This document shows positions 9,770 through 16,680 of a DNA stretch of 23,978 nucleotides, one piece after another; position 1 is the stretch's first letter; each line of letters opens with the position of its first letter. The stretch is taken from contig CAMLOU010000061.1 of NCBI GenBank assembly GCA_946481735.1, positions 1 to 23,978 of the forward strand. The letters run 5' to 3'. Source of the DNA: an uncultured Cellvibrio sp. (GTDB taxonomy: Bacteria > Pseudomonadota > Gammaproteobacteria > Pseudomonadales > Cellvibrionaceae). A program made the position numbers and the translations under genes. The notes below the pieces were generated by a model. That model did no database searches. It had not been told where the DNA came from and saw only the letters and a list, made by a program, of their open reading frames with translations.

Positions 9770-10771
9770 ATGAGCACCAAACACACTGTGGTTAATTCGC
9801 TGCGCAACAGATTCTGGCAATGGGTGGCGCGGCGCGCACCCAAAGCGCCTGCTGTCACTCTGCAACATAAATCCATCTATGTCTTTCCCGGCCGCCAGGG
9901 TGTGTTGTTTATTTTTGTGCTGGGGTTGATGTGGCTGTTGGGCACCAATTACGAAAATAATCTTATCCTGGCAGCAGCATTTCTCCTGATGAGCATGATG
10001 ATCGTATCGGTCGTTCATGCGTTTCGTAATCTTGCCGGGCTGCGGTTTACCGCCATTGGAAGCCAGCCAGTATTTGCAGGCGACTATGTGCGCTTCGATG
10101 TCTTGCTGGAGGCGGCGCCGCGTACGGATCATGAAAATATCCAACTCAGTTTTTTCGATGAAAATGTGTCCGTTGCAGTGGATGTGCCGCACGGGGGTGA
10201 GCAACGCCTGAATTTGTCGGCCAAGACACACCGGCGCGGCTGGTTTCAGCCGGGGCGCCTGTCAGTGAAAAGCTACTATCCACTGGGCCTGATTCGTGCC
10301 TGGTCGTGGATTCAATTGGACACTAAAGCGCTGGTGTATCCCGCGCCCCTGCCTTCTGCAGCGCCGCCTATGACACCGGCCAATTCTGCCCACGGCGATT
10401 ATCTCTCCCGCGAAAACAGTGAGGACTTCCAGGGTTTTCAGCGATACCAGGCAGGAGCACCCCTGGCCCATGTTGCCTGGAAACAGTTTGCGCGCGGTGC
10501 CGGTTTGCACTTGAAAGATTATGTGGGCTACCAAAATCAGCAGGTTTGGCTGGACTGGGATGGCTTGCCGGGACTGGATACCGAAACCCGTCTATCGCAA
10601 TTATGTTATTGGGCGTTGGAGCTGGCCAGGACGCACACCGAATTTGGTTTGCGTTTGCCGGGCTGCACGATAGAACTGGGCTTGGGAAGCGCGCACCAGG
10701 ATCGCATATTGCGTGCGCTGGCCCTGTTTGAGATTGGCGACCCTGACACGCGAGATCAACGCGATGCGTGA
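9770..10771 (+). CDS. DUF58 domain membrane protein
   Basis: Protein of unknown biochemical function with a C-terminal DUF58 domain, commonly paired with MoxR ATPases. The 333 residues have a basic cytoplasmic start, two membrane helices (about 42-83, split near GTNYENN) and then a soluble part. The DUF58 signature lies near 207-240: SEDFQGFQRYQAG followed by HVAWKQFARG. GGTGAGG lies upstream of the ATG. Its stop overlaps the start of the next gene by eight bases, so the two products are probably made in step. Confidence 0.88.
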   Translation: MSTKHTVVNSLRNRFWQWVARRAPKAPAVTLQHKSIYVFPGRQGVLFIFVLGLMWLLGTNYENNLILAAAFLLMSMMIVSVVHAFRNLAGLRFTAIGSQPVFAGDYVRFDVLLEAAPRTDHENIQLSFFDENVSVAVDVPHGGEQRLNLSAKTHRRGWFQPGRLSVKSYYPLGLIRAWSWIQLDTKALVYPAPLPSAAPPMTPANSAHGDYLSRENSEDFQGFQRYQAGAPLAHVAWKQFARGAGLHLKDYVGYQNQQVWLDWDGLPGLDTETRLSQLCYWALELARTHTEFGLRLPGCTIELGLGSAHQDRILRALALFEIGDPDTRDQRDA

Positions 10772-12761
10772 AGCTGACCAGATACCGCGTAACAGCCTTG
10801 CCTGGTTATTGCTTGCCCAGGCGGTCATCCTCGCGCCTCATGTGGTGCATGTCCCCTTGTGGATCTGGGGCGTCTGGTTGTTTGTGGTGTTCTGGCGCTG
10901 GCAAATTTTTCGCGGTGCCTGGGGGTTTCCGGGTTGGGCGGTAAAGCTGGTACTGGTGGCCAGCAGCAGTGCGGGTTTGTACCTGGTTTACCGGGGCAGT
11001 TTCGGCGTCCAGACCATGGTCGGGTTGCTGATCGTAGGTTTTATCCTGAAGCTTATCGAAATGCGCAAACGCGGTGATTTATTGCTGCTGTGTCATCTCG
11101 GATACTTTGTTATTGCTACCCAGTTTCTATTTTTCTCCAATGTGTTCGCCGCCCTCTATGGGCTGTTTTCCCTCACGGTGCTTTCCGCCACCTTGCTCGC
11201 TTCCCACCAGTCGCTGGATCAACACCGCTTCTGGCGCACTTTACGTTTGACCGGTGTGCTGGTTTTGCAGGCCGTGCCTCTCATGTTGCTGCTGTTCCTG
11301 ATCGCGCCGCGCGTGGGACCTTTGTGGGCCGTGCCGATGAATACCAGTGCAGCAAAAACCGGGATGAGCGATACCATGTCGCCCGGCGACATCAGCCAAC
11401 TCAGCCGCTCCACGGAGCTGGTATTTCGAGCGACCTTCGAAGGGGCTGCGCCACCGCAGGCCGAGTTGTATTGGCGCGGGTTGGTATTTTCCCATTTCGA
11501 CGGGCGGCGCTGGTCGCAATCGAATGCGCAGATATCCCGCTACAACATCAATTGGCCGGAGCAAGGGCGGGCGGATTGGCGTGATGAGCTGCGTTACCAG
11601 GGCAATGAATACCGCTACCAGGTCATTATCGAGCCAACCCAGCAATCCTGGTTGTTCTCCCTGACTGCGCCACAGCAGTGGGGTGATGATGCGGGGTTGA
11701 GTCAGGAGTTGAGTCTGCAACGCCAACGACCGATTACCCAGCGCATTCAGTATTGGGTCACCTCGTCGCTGGATTTTCGCTACCAGCCGGACCAGCTTGA
11801 GGATTGGCAGCGCCGCCAGGCGTTGCAATTGCCCGCTGGCAGCAATCCGCGCACGCGCACTTTGGCTGAGCAGTGGCAACGGGAGGCGGATTCTGAGGAT
11901 GCTCTGATCAGACGGGTGCTGCAGCATTACAACGCGAGCTTCCGTTACACACTCCAGCCGCCTCTTCTCGGCCAGGAAAGCGTCGATGAATTCCTGTGGG
12001 AAACTCAAGCCGGATTTTGCGAGCACTTTGCGAGCAGCTTTGTTTTCTTTATGCGGGCGGCGGGTATCCCGGCGCGGGTCGTCGTGGGCTACCAGGGCGG
12101 CGAATACAATCCGCTGGAAAATTACTATGCCGTGCGGCAGCGCGAGGCTCATGCGTGGGCCGAGGTATGGTTACCGGAACGCGGTTGGGTCAGGGTCGAT
12201 CCGACCGCAGCGGTAGCACCGGAGCGCATCGAGCAGGGCGTGGATTTCTCGTTGGATGAGGAGGATGTCCAACTGCTCGACAATTCTTTTGTATCCGATA
12301 TTTCGTTGCTCAATACGCTACGGTTGCGCTGGGAAGGATTTAACTATCTCTGGAGCCGTTGGGTGCTGGGTTATAACGCTGAGACTCAGGGCTCGCTCTT
12401 TGAACGCTGGCTCGGGGGCGTCGATATCTGGCGCATTGCCTTGTTTGTTCTGGTGTCGGGCGTGTTAATCCTTGGCGTCATCATGCTGTTCCTGCTCTGG
12501 GGGCAACGTAGACGGTACCGTTATCCGGCCGACCGTTATTATCAACATTATTGCAATAAGCTTGAGCGCCTCGGTTTTACACGTAAGCCGGGTGAAGCCC
12601 CCCGTGACTTCGCGCGGCGAGTAGTTCACCTGCGCCCGGATCTATCCAAACCCATAAACTCCATTACAGAACTCTATGAGTGGGCCAGTTACGCAGGTAA
12701 CCAGGCCGCGCTCATGGATTTAAGACGAGCCGTTGCGAACTTCGTGGTTCGTCCCGCCTGA
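10764..12761 (+). CDS. tgpA: TgpA-like membrane transglutaminase-fold protein (DUF3488/DUF4129)
   Basis: Inner-membrane protein with a large periplasmic transglutaminase domain, like P. aeruginosa TgpA, which is reported as essential and to have transglutaminase activity. ATG at 10764 gives 665 residues (TgpA about 668). An N-terminal block of about six hydrophobic helices (residues 10-200) is followed by the transglutaminase domain with Cys419 in AGFCEHFASS, His463 in AHAWAEVW and Asp479 in RVDPTAA. The spacings 44 and 16 equal those of the TgpA triad C404/H448/D464. A further helix follows at about 555-580, then a short cytoplasmic DUF4129-like tail. An in-frame GTG at 10713 would overlap DUF58 deeply and is disfavoured. 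The natural substrate is unknown. Confidence 0.92.
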   Translation: MREADQIPRNSLAWLLLAQAVILAPHVVHVPLWIWGVWLFVVFWRWQIFRGAWGFPGWAVKLVLVASSSAGLYLVYRGSFGVQTMVGLLIVGFILKLIEMRKRGDLLLLCHLGYFVIATQFLFFSNVFAALYGLFSLTVLSATLLASHQSLDQHRFWRTLRLTGVLVLQAVPLMLLLFLIAPRVGPLWAVPMNTSAAKTGMSDTMSPGDISQLSRSTELVFRATFEGAAPPQAELYWRGLVFSHFDGRRWSQSNAQISRYNINWPEQGRADWRDELRYQGNEYRYQVIIEPTQQSWLFSLTAPQQWGDDAGLSQELSLQRQRPITQRIQYWVTSSLDFRYQPDQLEDWQRRQALQLPAGSNPRTRTLAEQWQREADSEDALIRRVLQHYNASFRYTLQPPLLGQESVDEFLWETQAGFCEHFASSFVFFMRAAGIPARVVVGYQGGEYNPLENYYAVRQREAHAWAEVWLPERGWVRVDPTAAVAPERIEQGVDFSLDEEDVQLLDNSFVSDISLLNTLRLRWEGFNYLWSRWVLGYNAETQGSLFERWLGGVDIWRIALFVLVSGVLILGVIMLFLLWGQRRRYRYPADRYYQHYCNKLERLGFTRKPGEAPRDFARRVVHLRPDLSKPINSITELYEWASYAGNQAALMDLRRAVANFVVRPA

Positions 12762-12839
12762 CTCCACCGTTGAAGATTTGTTCATTGATGGGGCGTACGC
12801 ACAATAGTTTGCGCCTATCCTGGGCTTTCCGATTTATTC

Positions 12840-12856
12840 TGCATTTTTATTGTGCA
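12840..12856. promoter_or_regulatory. Candidate NtrC enhancer site 1
   Basis: TGCATTTTTATTGTGCA is a 17-bp imperfect palindrome with TGCA at both ends, fitting the NtrC form TGCACY-N5-RGTGCA with mismatches in the inner positions of the left arm. Its centre is about 128 bp upstream of the predicted sigma-54 start, a normal enhancer distance. Confidence 0.5.
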
Positions 12857-12870
12857 TTTATTGGTGTTGG

Positions 12871-12887
12871 TGTTTTGTTTTGGTGCA
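12871..12887. promoter_or_regulatory. Candidate NtrC enhancer site 2 (one good half)
   Basis: The right arm GGTGCA (12882-12887) is a perfect NtrC half-site; the left arm TGTTTT is poor. Its centre is 31 bp from that of site 1, about three helical turns, comparable to the spacing of the paired NtrC sites at enteric glnA. The half-site alone would be unremarkable; the phasing raises its credit. Confidence 0.4.
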
Positions 12888-12950
12888 ATTTCTTTCGCTT
12901 TCCCCTGCGCCTCTTAGTCTAACCATTTGATAAATAATAAAAACTTTGGT

Positions 12951-12966
12951 TGGCGCAGTTATTGCT
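12951..12966 (+). promoter_or_regulatory. Sigma-54 (RpoN) promoter for amtB
   Basis: TGGCGCAGTTATTGCT matches the sigma-54 consensus TGGCAC-N5-TTGCT, with the required GG (12952-12953) and GC (12964-12965) separated by exactly ten bases. It reads toward amtB. Ammonium transporter genes are classically controlled by NtrC and sigma-54, so function and motif agree. Confidence 0.75.
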
Positions 12967-13171
12967 GAGCCGAAATATCTGCACAAATTTGTTGCGGATT
13001 ATTGAGGCTTGCACCTCGATTAACATCAACATCTATCGATAAAACCCATTCTTTGATGCGTGCTTCGATTTTTTAGCGATCTCGCCATCATTCGTGATTC
13101 AAAGTGGGGCATTTATTGTGATCTTACAGCTCATTCCTAACCCGGTGGGCATACAACTATAAGGAGTGATC

Positions 13172-14485
13172 ATGAAAAACGTCGCCCGTGCGCTTTTTTC
13201 TCTCTCAACCCTGGTAACTGCGCTGCTCATCGCCCCTGCTGCCCTGGCTCAGGATGGCGTTGACGGCGCCAATACGGCCTGGATACTCACTGCTACCGCG
13301 CTCGTGTTGTTTATGACCTTGCCAGGCCTGTCATTGTTTTATGCTGGCTTGGTACGGGTCAGAAATGTCTTGTCAGTGTTAATGCAGTGTTTTGCCATTG
13401 CCTGCCTGATGTCCTTGTTGTGGATGATCGCTGGCTACAGCCTCAGCTTTGGCGACGGCAACGCTTACATCGGCGACTTCAGCAAGGTGTTTCTGGCTTC
13501 TGTCGGTGAAGACGCCTTGTGGGGAGATATCCCTGAAAGCCTGTTCGCCATTTTTCAGATGACCTTTGCCATCATCACCCCGGCACTGATTGTGGGTGCC
13601 TTTGCAGAACGCATGAAATTCTCTTCCATGCTGTTGTTTTCCGCGCTCTGGCTATTCGCGGTGTATGTGCCGGTATGCCATTGGGTATGGAGTGGTAACG
13701 GCTGGCTGTTCAATATGGGCTTGCTGGATTTTGCGGGTGGTACGGTTGTGCACATTACCGCCGGTGTGGCAGCCCTGGTGGCGGCTCTGGTAATGGGCAA
13801 CCGCACCGGTTTCCCGATCACCGCAATGCCGCCCCATAACATGACCATGACGGTCACGGGCGCAGGCATGTTGTGGGTTGGCTGGTTCGGGTTCAATGCC
13901 GGTAGTGCCCTGGCGGCCAATGGCAACGCCGCCATGGCAATGCTGGTAACCCATATCTCTGCTGCCGCCGGCTCCCTGGCCTGGATGACCATTGAATGGA
14001 TCAAATTCCGCAAACCCAGTGTGCTGGGTATTGTCACCGGGATGGTGGCGGGGCTGGGCACCATTACGCCGGCATCGGGTTACGTGGGGCCGGGTGGAGC
14101 CTTGATCATCGGCCTGTGTGCCGGTGTGGTGTGTTTCTTTATGACGCAATTGATCAAACGCGCGTGGAAGATTGACGATTCGCTCGATGTATTCCCGGTC
14201 CACGGAGTAGGTGGCGTTCTGGGCACCCTGTTAGCGGGCATCTTTGCATCTACCGAAGTGGGTGTATTCAGTGGTCAAGGTTTTGCGGAGGGTATTAGCA
14301 GTATCGGTGAACAACTGGGTGTCCAGTTCATCGGGGTGATCGCGACCTTCGTCTATACCGCTGTGGTGACTTATGTTCTGTTGAAGATAACAGGCGTGCT
14401 GACGGCCGGTTTACGGGTAACCAAAGAAGAGGAAGTGGTTGGGCTCGACATCAGCCTGCATGAAGAAGACGGTTACAAATTGTAA
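13172..14485 (+). CDS. amtB: Ammonium transporter (AmtB)
   Basis: Trimeric inner-membrane ammonium channel used when nitrogen is scarce. ATG at 13172 gives 437 residues and has AAGGAG five bases upstream; a GTG at 13166 overlaps that site and is rejected. Residues 1-25 form a signal peptide ending near ALA-QDG, as in E. coli AmtB, and eleven membrane helices follow. The twin pore histidines are H194 (VVHITAG) and H344 (PVHGVGG), 150 apart exactly as H168/H318 in E. coli. The conserved DFAGG with its Asp is present. The C-terminal cytoplasmic tail ends in a KEEEVVGLDISLHEE segment typical of Amt proteins contacted by GlnK. No glnK lies next to it in this window. Confidence 0.97.
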   Translation: MKNVARALFSLSTLVTALLIAPAALAQDGVDGANTAWILTATALVLFMTLPGLSLFYAGLVRVRNVLSVLMQCFAIACLMSLLWMIAGYSLSFGDGNAYIGDFSKVFLASVGEDALWGDIPESLFAIFQMTFAIITPALIVGAFAERMKFSSMLLFSALWLFAVYVPVCHWVWSGNGWLFNMGLLDFAGGTVVHITAGVAALVAALVMGNRTGFPITAMPPHNMTMTVTGAGMLWVGWFGFNAGSALAANGNAAMAMLVTHISAAAGSLAWMTIEWIKFRKPSVLGIVTGMVAGLGTITPASGYVGPGGALIIGLCAGVVCFFMTQLIKRAWKIDDSLDVFPVHGVGGVLGTLLAGIFASTEVGVFSGQGFAEGISSIGEQLGVQFIGVIATFVYTAVVTYVLLKITGVLTAGLRVTKEEEVVGLDISLHEEDGYKL

Positions 14486-14500
14486 TAAGTCAGTCTGTTG

Positions 14501-14540
14501 AAAAACGCCATGACCATCTCCGGGTGATCATGGCGTTTTT
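14501..14540. terminator. Bidirectional rho-independent terminator
   Basis: A perfect 13-bp stem (AAAAACGCCATGA at 14501-14513 with its complement at 14528-14540) closes a 14-base loop and has five T at the 3' edge in both directions. It lies between the convergent amtB and RNA methyltransferase genes and can end transcripts from both. Confidence 0.9.
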
Positions 14541-14561
14541 ATTTATCAGTACTTTTTACCG

Positions 14562-15329
14562 TCAGCGAAAAGCAATCAATGCAGCCGTGACGGCAACATT
14601 CAATGACTCTACCCCGTTATTCATTGGAATACGCACACGCTGGTTACAGAGCTTTTCAACCTCTTGCGACACGCCTTCTGTTTCATTGCCCAACACGTAG
14701 ATGCACGCCCCTTGAGGTTGGAAATCCTTCAATGTATGGCTGGCGTGGGATGAGAGGCAACAGATATCAGCCCCGTGTTGCTGAAAGTCTTTGAGCGCCG
14801 TTGCCAGATGGGTGCAGCGTAAGATCGGTGCACGAAACAGCGTGCCCGCGCTGGCTTTAATCACTAACGGATCAATTTGTGCACTTCCTTTTTGCGGCAA
14901 CAGAATACCGTCGATATTACCGGCGCAGGCTGAGCGAATAATCATGCCGAGGTTCTGCGGGTTGTTGATGTTATCAAGGGCGAGTAGTGTGAATGGCCGT
15001 GCCGCAGCATCCTTGAGAAAAGCGTCATGGGTTTTGTAACCGCGCAGTACCAGGTCGGCTGCTACACCCTGATCCTGTTTTGCATTTTTTGAAATACGCG
15101 ATAACGCCTGGCGGTTGTGATATAGAACCTCTGCGCCTTTGTCCCGCGCGATAGCGATGATGTCGTCGAGAATATCGGCTGATTTATTGCTCTCCGCCAG
15201 GTGTAAGCGATACACGCCGACCGCAGGATCTTGCAGCGCTTCAAGCACCGGCTTCCGGCCATAAACGGTGAGTAAATTTTCAAAAAAACGCTTCTTGTCG
15301 CGGTAGGCTTCGCTATCGGTTTTATTCAT
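14562..15329 (-). CDS. SpoU/TrmH-family RNA 2'-O-methyltransferase
   Basis: SPOUT-fold SAM-dependent methyltransferase of the TrmH/RlmB group; RNA substrate not known. Of 255 residues, the first ~100 form the substrate-binding domain starting VYGRKPVLEAL. The three SpoU motifs follow: LDNINNPQNLGMIIRSA (118-134), YVLGNETEGVS (211-221) and the C-terminal knot segment IPMNNGVESLNVAV (234-247). The layout resembles RlmB (23S Gm2251), but the N-terminal GIHAV motif is replaced and this is not the usual rnr-rlmB setting, so I give no symbol. No Shine-Dalgarno sequence is visible before the ATG. It is last in the - strand run and faces amtB. Confidence 0.88.
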   Translation of the reverse strand: MNKTDSEAYRDKKRFFENLLTVYGRKPVLEALQDPAVGVYRLHLAESNKSADILDDIIAIARDKGAEVLYHNRQALSRISKNAKQDQGVAADLVLRGYKTHDAFLKDAAARPFTLLALDNINNPQNLGMIIRSACAGNIDGILLPQKGSAQIDPLVIKASAGTLFRAPILRCTHLATALKDFQQHGADICCLSSHASHTLKDFQPQGACIYVLGNETEGVSQEVEKLCNQRVRIPMNNGVESLNVAVTAALIAFR

Positions 15330-15350
15330 GAAGGGAGCACGAGTGAATGA

Positions 15351-15381
15351 GTGATCGGGATGCGGATTATATCCCGATCAC
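15351..15381. repeat. 11-bp perfect inverted repeat upstream of the RNA methyltransferase gene
   Basis: GTGATCGGGAT (15351-15361) and its exact complement (15371-15381) flank a 9-base loop. On the - strand, TATAAT spans the edge of one arm and the loop, about 20 bases before the methyltransferase start, so the repeat may be an operator over a -10 box. It has no T-run after it on either strand, which argues against a simple terminator. The -35 match is weak. Confidence 0.6.
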
Positions 15382-15419
15382 GAGGCATGACGTGAAGGTT
15401 TCAGTACAGCGTCGCCTTG

Positions 15420-15833
15420 TCAGTAACGGATATAACGCGCTTCATCGTTTTGCATCAGCGCTTGCAGAATCATCCGTCGATTGATGAGGCCCACCAGTTT
15501 GCCACCTATCACCACCGGATAATTTTTCGGTTTATGTAATAGCATGGTTTCTGCTATCTCGAGGATGGACGTATCCGGCGTAACCGTCAGCACATCTTTG
15601 CGCATTATGCTGCTGACCGGTGGTGGCTCTGCGCAAAAAAACGCGCTATTAAGCATCTCTTTTATACAATCCTGTTCTGAGACAAAGCCTACGACCTGTC
15701 GGTTTTCATCAATAACCGGTGCACCGGTGAGATGGTGGGTGAGCAGGTGGTCGACCACCTGTTCCACATTGGCGGAGACGGGAATCGCGTGCGCGTTGTG
15801 CTGCATGTAATCTTTAACAAGAATGGACGGCAT
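15420..15833 (-). CDS. Two-CBS-domain protein
   Basis: Small cytoplasmic protein made only of a pair of CBS domains, which typically bind adenine nucleotides and sense energy state; its partner is unknown. The chosen ATG (15833) gives 137 residues starting MPSILVKDYM and is preceded by GGAGGA seven bases upstream. A second ATG at 15848 lies 15 bases earlier, but its own codons contain that ribosome site, so it is unlikely. CBS1 covers about 6-60 (TGAPVIDENRQVVGFVSEQD) and CBS2 about 74-127 (NYPVVIGGKLVGLINRR). It lies between pdxJ-like and the methyltransferase gene, with gaps of 82 and 90 bases. Confidence 0.88.
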   Translation of the reverse strand: MPSILVKDYMQHNAHAIPVSANVEQVVDHLLTHHLTGAPVIDENRQVVGFVSEQDCIKEMLNSAFFCAEPPPVSSIMRKDVLTVTPDTSILEIAETMLLHKPKNYPVVIGGKLVGLINRRMILQALMQNDEARYIRY

Positions 15834-15915
15834 TGCGTGATCCTCCATTGAGTGCTCACTAAAAGCTTAGACCACAATGAGGCTTTTTTCCGCGCAAGAC
15901 TTCCACAGAATCTGT

Positions 15916-16680
15916 TTATGCATCCTCACACAGCGCCTTGTAGGCGCGCACGGCATTATCCAGGCCCATAGCAATGGCATCCACGGTAAGGGCGTGGCCA
16001 ATGGACACTTCGAGCAGCGCTGGCACCATACGGAACATAGACAGATTTTCCAGATTCAGATCGTGGCCGGCATTGAGGCCGATACCGATTTTCTGAGCGT
16101 GAACAGCGGCATCAAAATAACGCTTAAAAAGTGCATCGAACTCGGCATCCTGATGTTTGAAGGCTTCAGCATAGGGGCCGGTATATAACTCAATGCGATC
16201 TGCCCCGATATCTTTTGCCAGGCTGATTTGTTCGATATCCGGGTCCATAAAGAGGCTGACGCGTATGCCCAGATCTTGCAGTTCCTGAATCAAAGGGCGC
16301 AGTTGTGCACCGGATTTACGTAAATCAAATCCGTGATCTGAGGTTAATTGGTCGTTGGTGTCAGGCACCAGCGTGCATTGGTTTGGACGTGTATCACTTA
16401 CCAGCTTGATAAAGCCGGGAAAGCTTCCCAGCGATTCAGCATAGGGATTGCCTTCAATATTAAATTCGATTTGCTTGTTATCTCGCACCAGTTCCGCTAA
16501 CGCGTACACATCGCCGGGGCGAATATGTCGTTGGTCCGGACGTGGGTGCACGGTTAAACCATCGGCGCCGGCGGCAATGCAGACCTTGGCGTGACTGATC
16601 AGGTCCGGATAATTACCCGGGCGGGAATTGCGAATCAGTGCAATCTTGTTCAGGTTAACGCTTAAAGCGGTGCGGCTCAT
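15916..16680 (-). CDS. pdxJ: Divergent PdxJ-like protein (pyridoxine 5'-phosphate synthase family)
   Basis: PdxJ condenses 1-deoxyxylulose 5-phosphate with 3-amino-2-oxopropyl phosphate to pyridoxine 5'-phosphate. The 254-residue TIM-barrel protein aligns with E. coli PdxJ without gaps over the first ~75 residues: GADGLTVH with H45, RHI, E72, and later VSLFMDPD, TGPYAEAF and NAGHDLNL with H206 (H193 in E. coli). The near-invariant NIDH of canonical PdxJ is NLNK here (9-12), the region after E72 differs (FNIEGNP), and the local GVNID lead is SVNLN. It is therefore either a diverged subfamily of PdxJ or a paralogue with a changed reaction. It overlaps the cyclophilin stop by four bases (ATGA) and is not in the usual recO-pdxJ-acpS setting. 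The symbol is provisional. Confidence 0.8.
   Translation of the reverse strand: MSRTALSVNLNKIALIRNSRPGNYPDLISHAKVCIAAGADGLTVHPRPDQRHIRPGDVYALAELVRDNKQIEFNIEGNPYAESLGSFPGFIKLVSDTRPNQCTLVPDTNDQLTSDHGFDLRKSGAQLRPLIQELQDLGIRVSLFMDPDIEQISLAKDIGADRIELYTGPYAEAFKHQDAEFDALFKRYFDAAVHAQKIGIGLNAGHDLNLENLSMFRMVPALLEVSIGHALTVDAIAMGLDNAVRAYKALCEDA

Larger units (their letters stand above)
12762..13171 (+). other. 410-base intergenic region and amtB leader
   Basis: The longest stretch without a gene. The first ~75 bases after the tgpA stop show no convincing terminator. From 12840 onward it is AT-rich and holds two NtrC-like sites and a sigma-54 promoter (listed separately). If that promoter is used, transcription starts near 12976 and leaves an mRNA leader of about 195 bases. 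The leader has a perfect 10-bp palindrome ACAAATTTGT (12983-12992) and an AAGGAG ribosome site at 13161-13166. No small open frame with a good ribosome site and no known riboswitch is apparent. Confidence 0.7.

Noticed and set aside
11241..12152. 303-residue open frame on the - strand inside tgpA
   Set aside because: It lies fully antisense to a gene with an intact catalytic triad and has no recognisable domain or ribosome site. It is a by-product of the GC-rich coding strand.
13652..14203. 183-residue open frame on the - strand inside amtB
   Set aside because: Antisense to conserved membrane helices and the twin-His region of amtB; His/Arg/Gly-rich composition is typical of a shadow frame.
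15850..15900. Weak hairpin with A/T tract between pdxJ-like and CBS genes
   Set aside because: Only about six paired bases around a 17-base loop; too weak for a terminator call.
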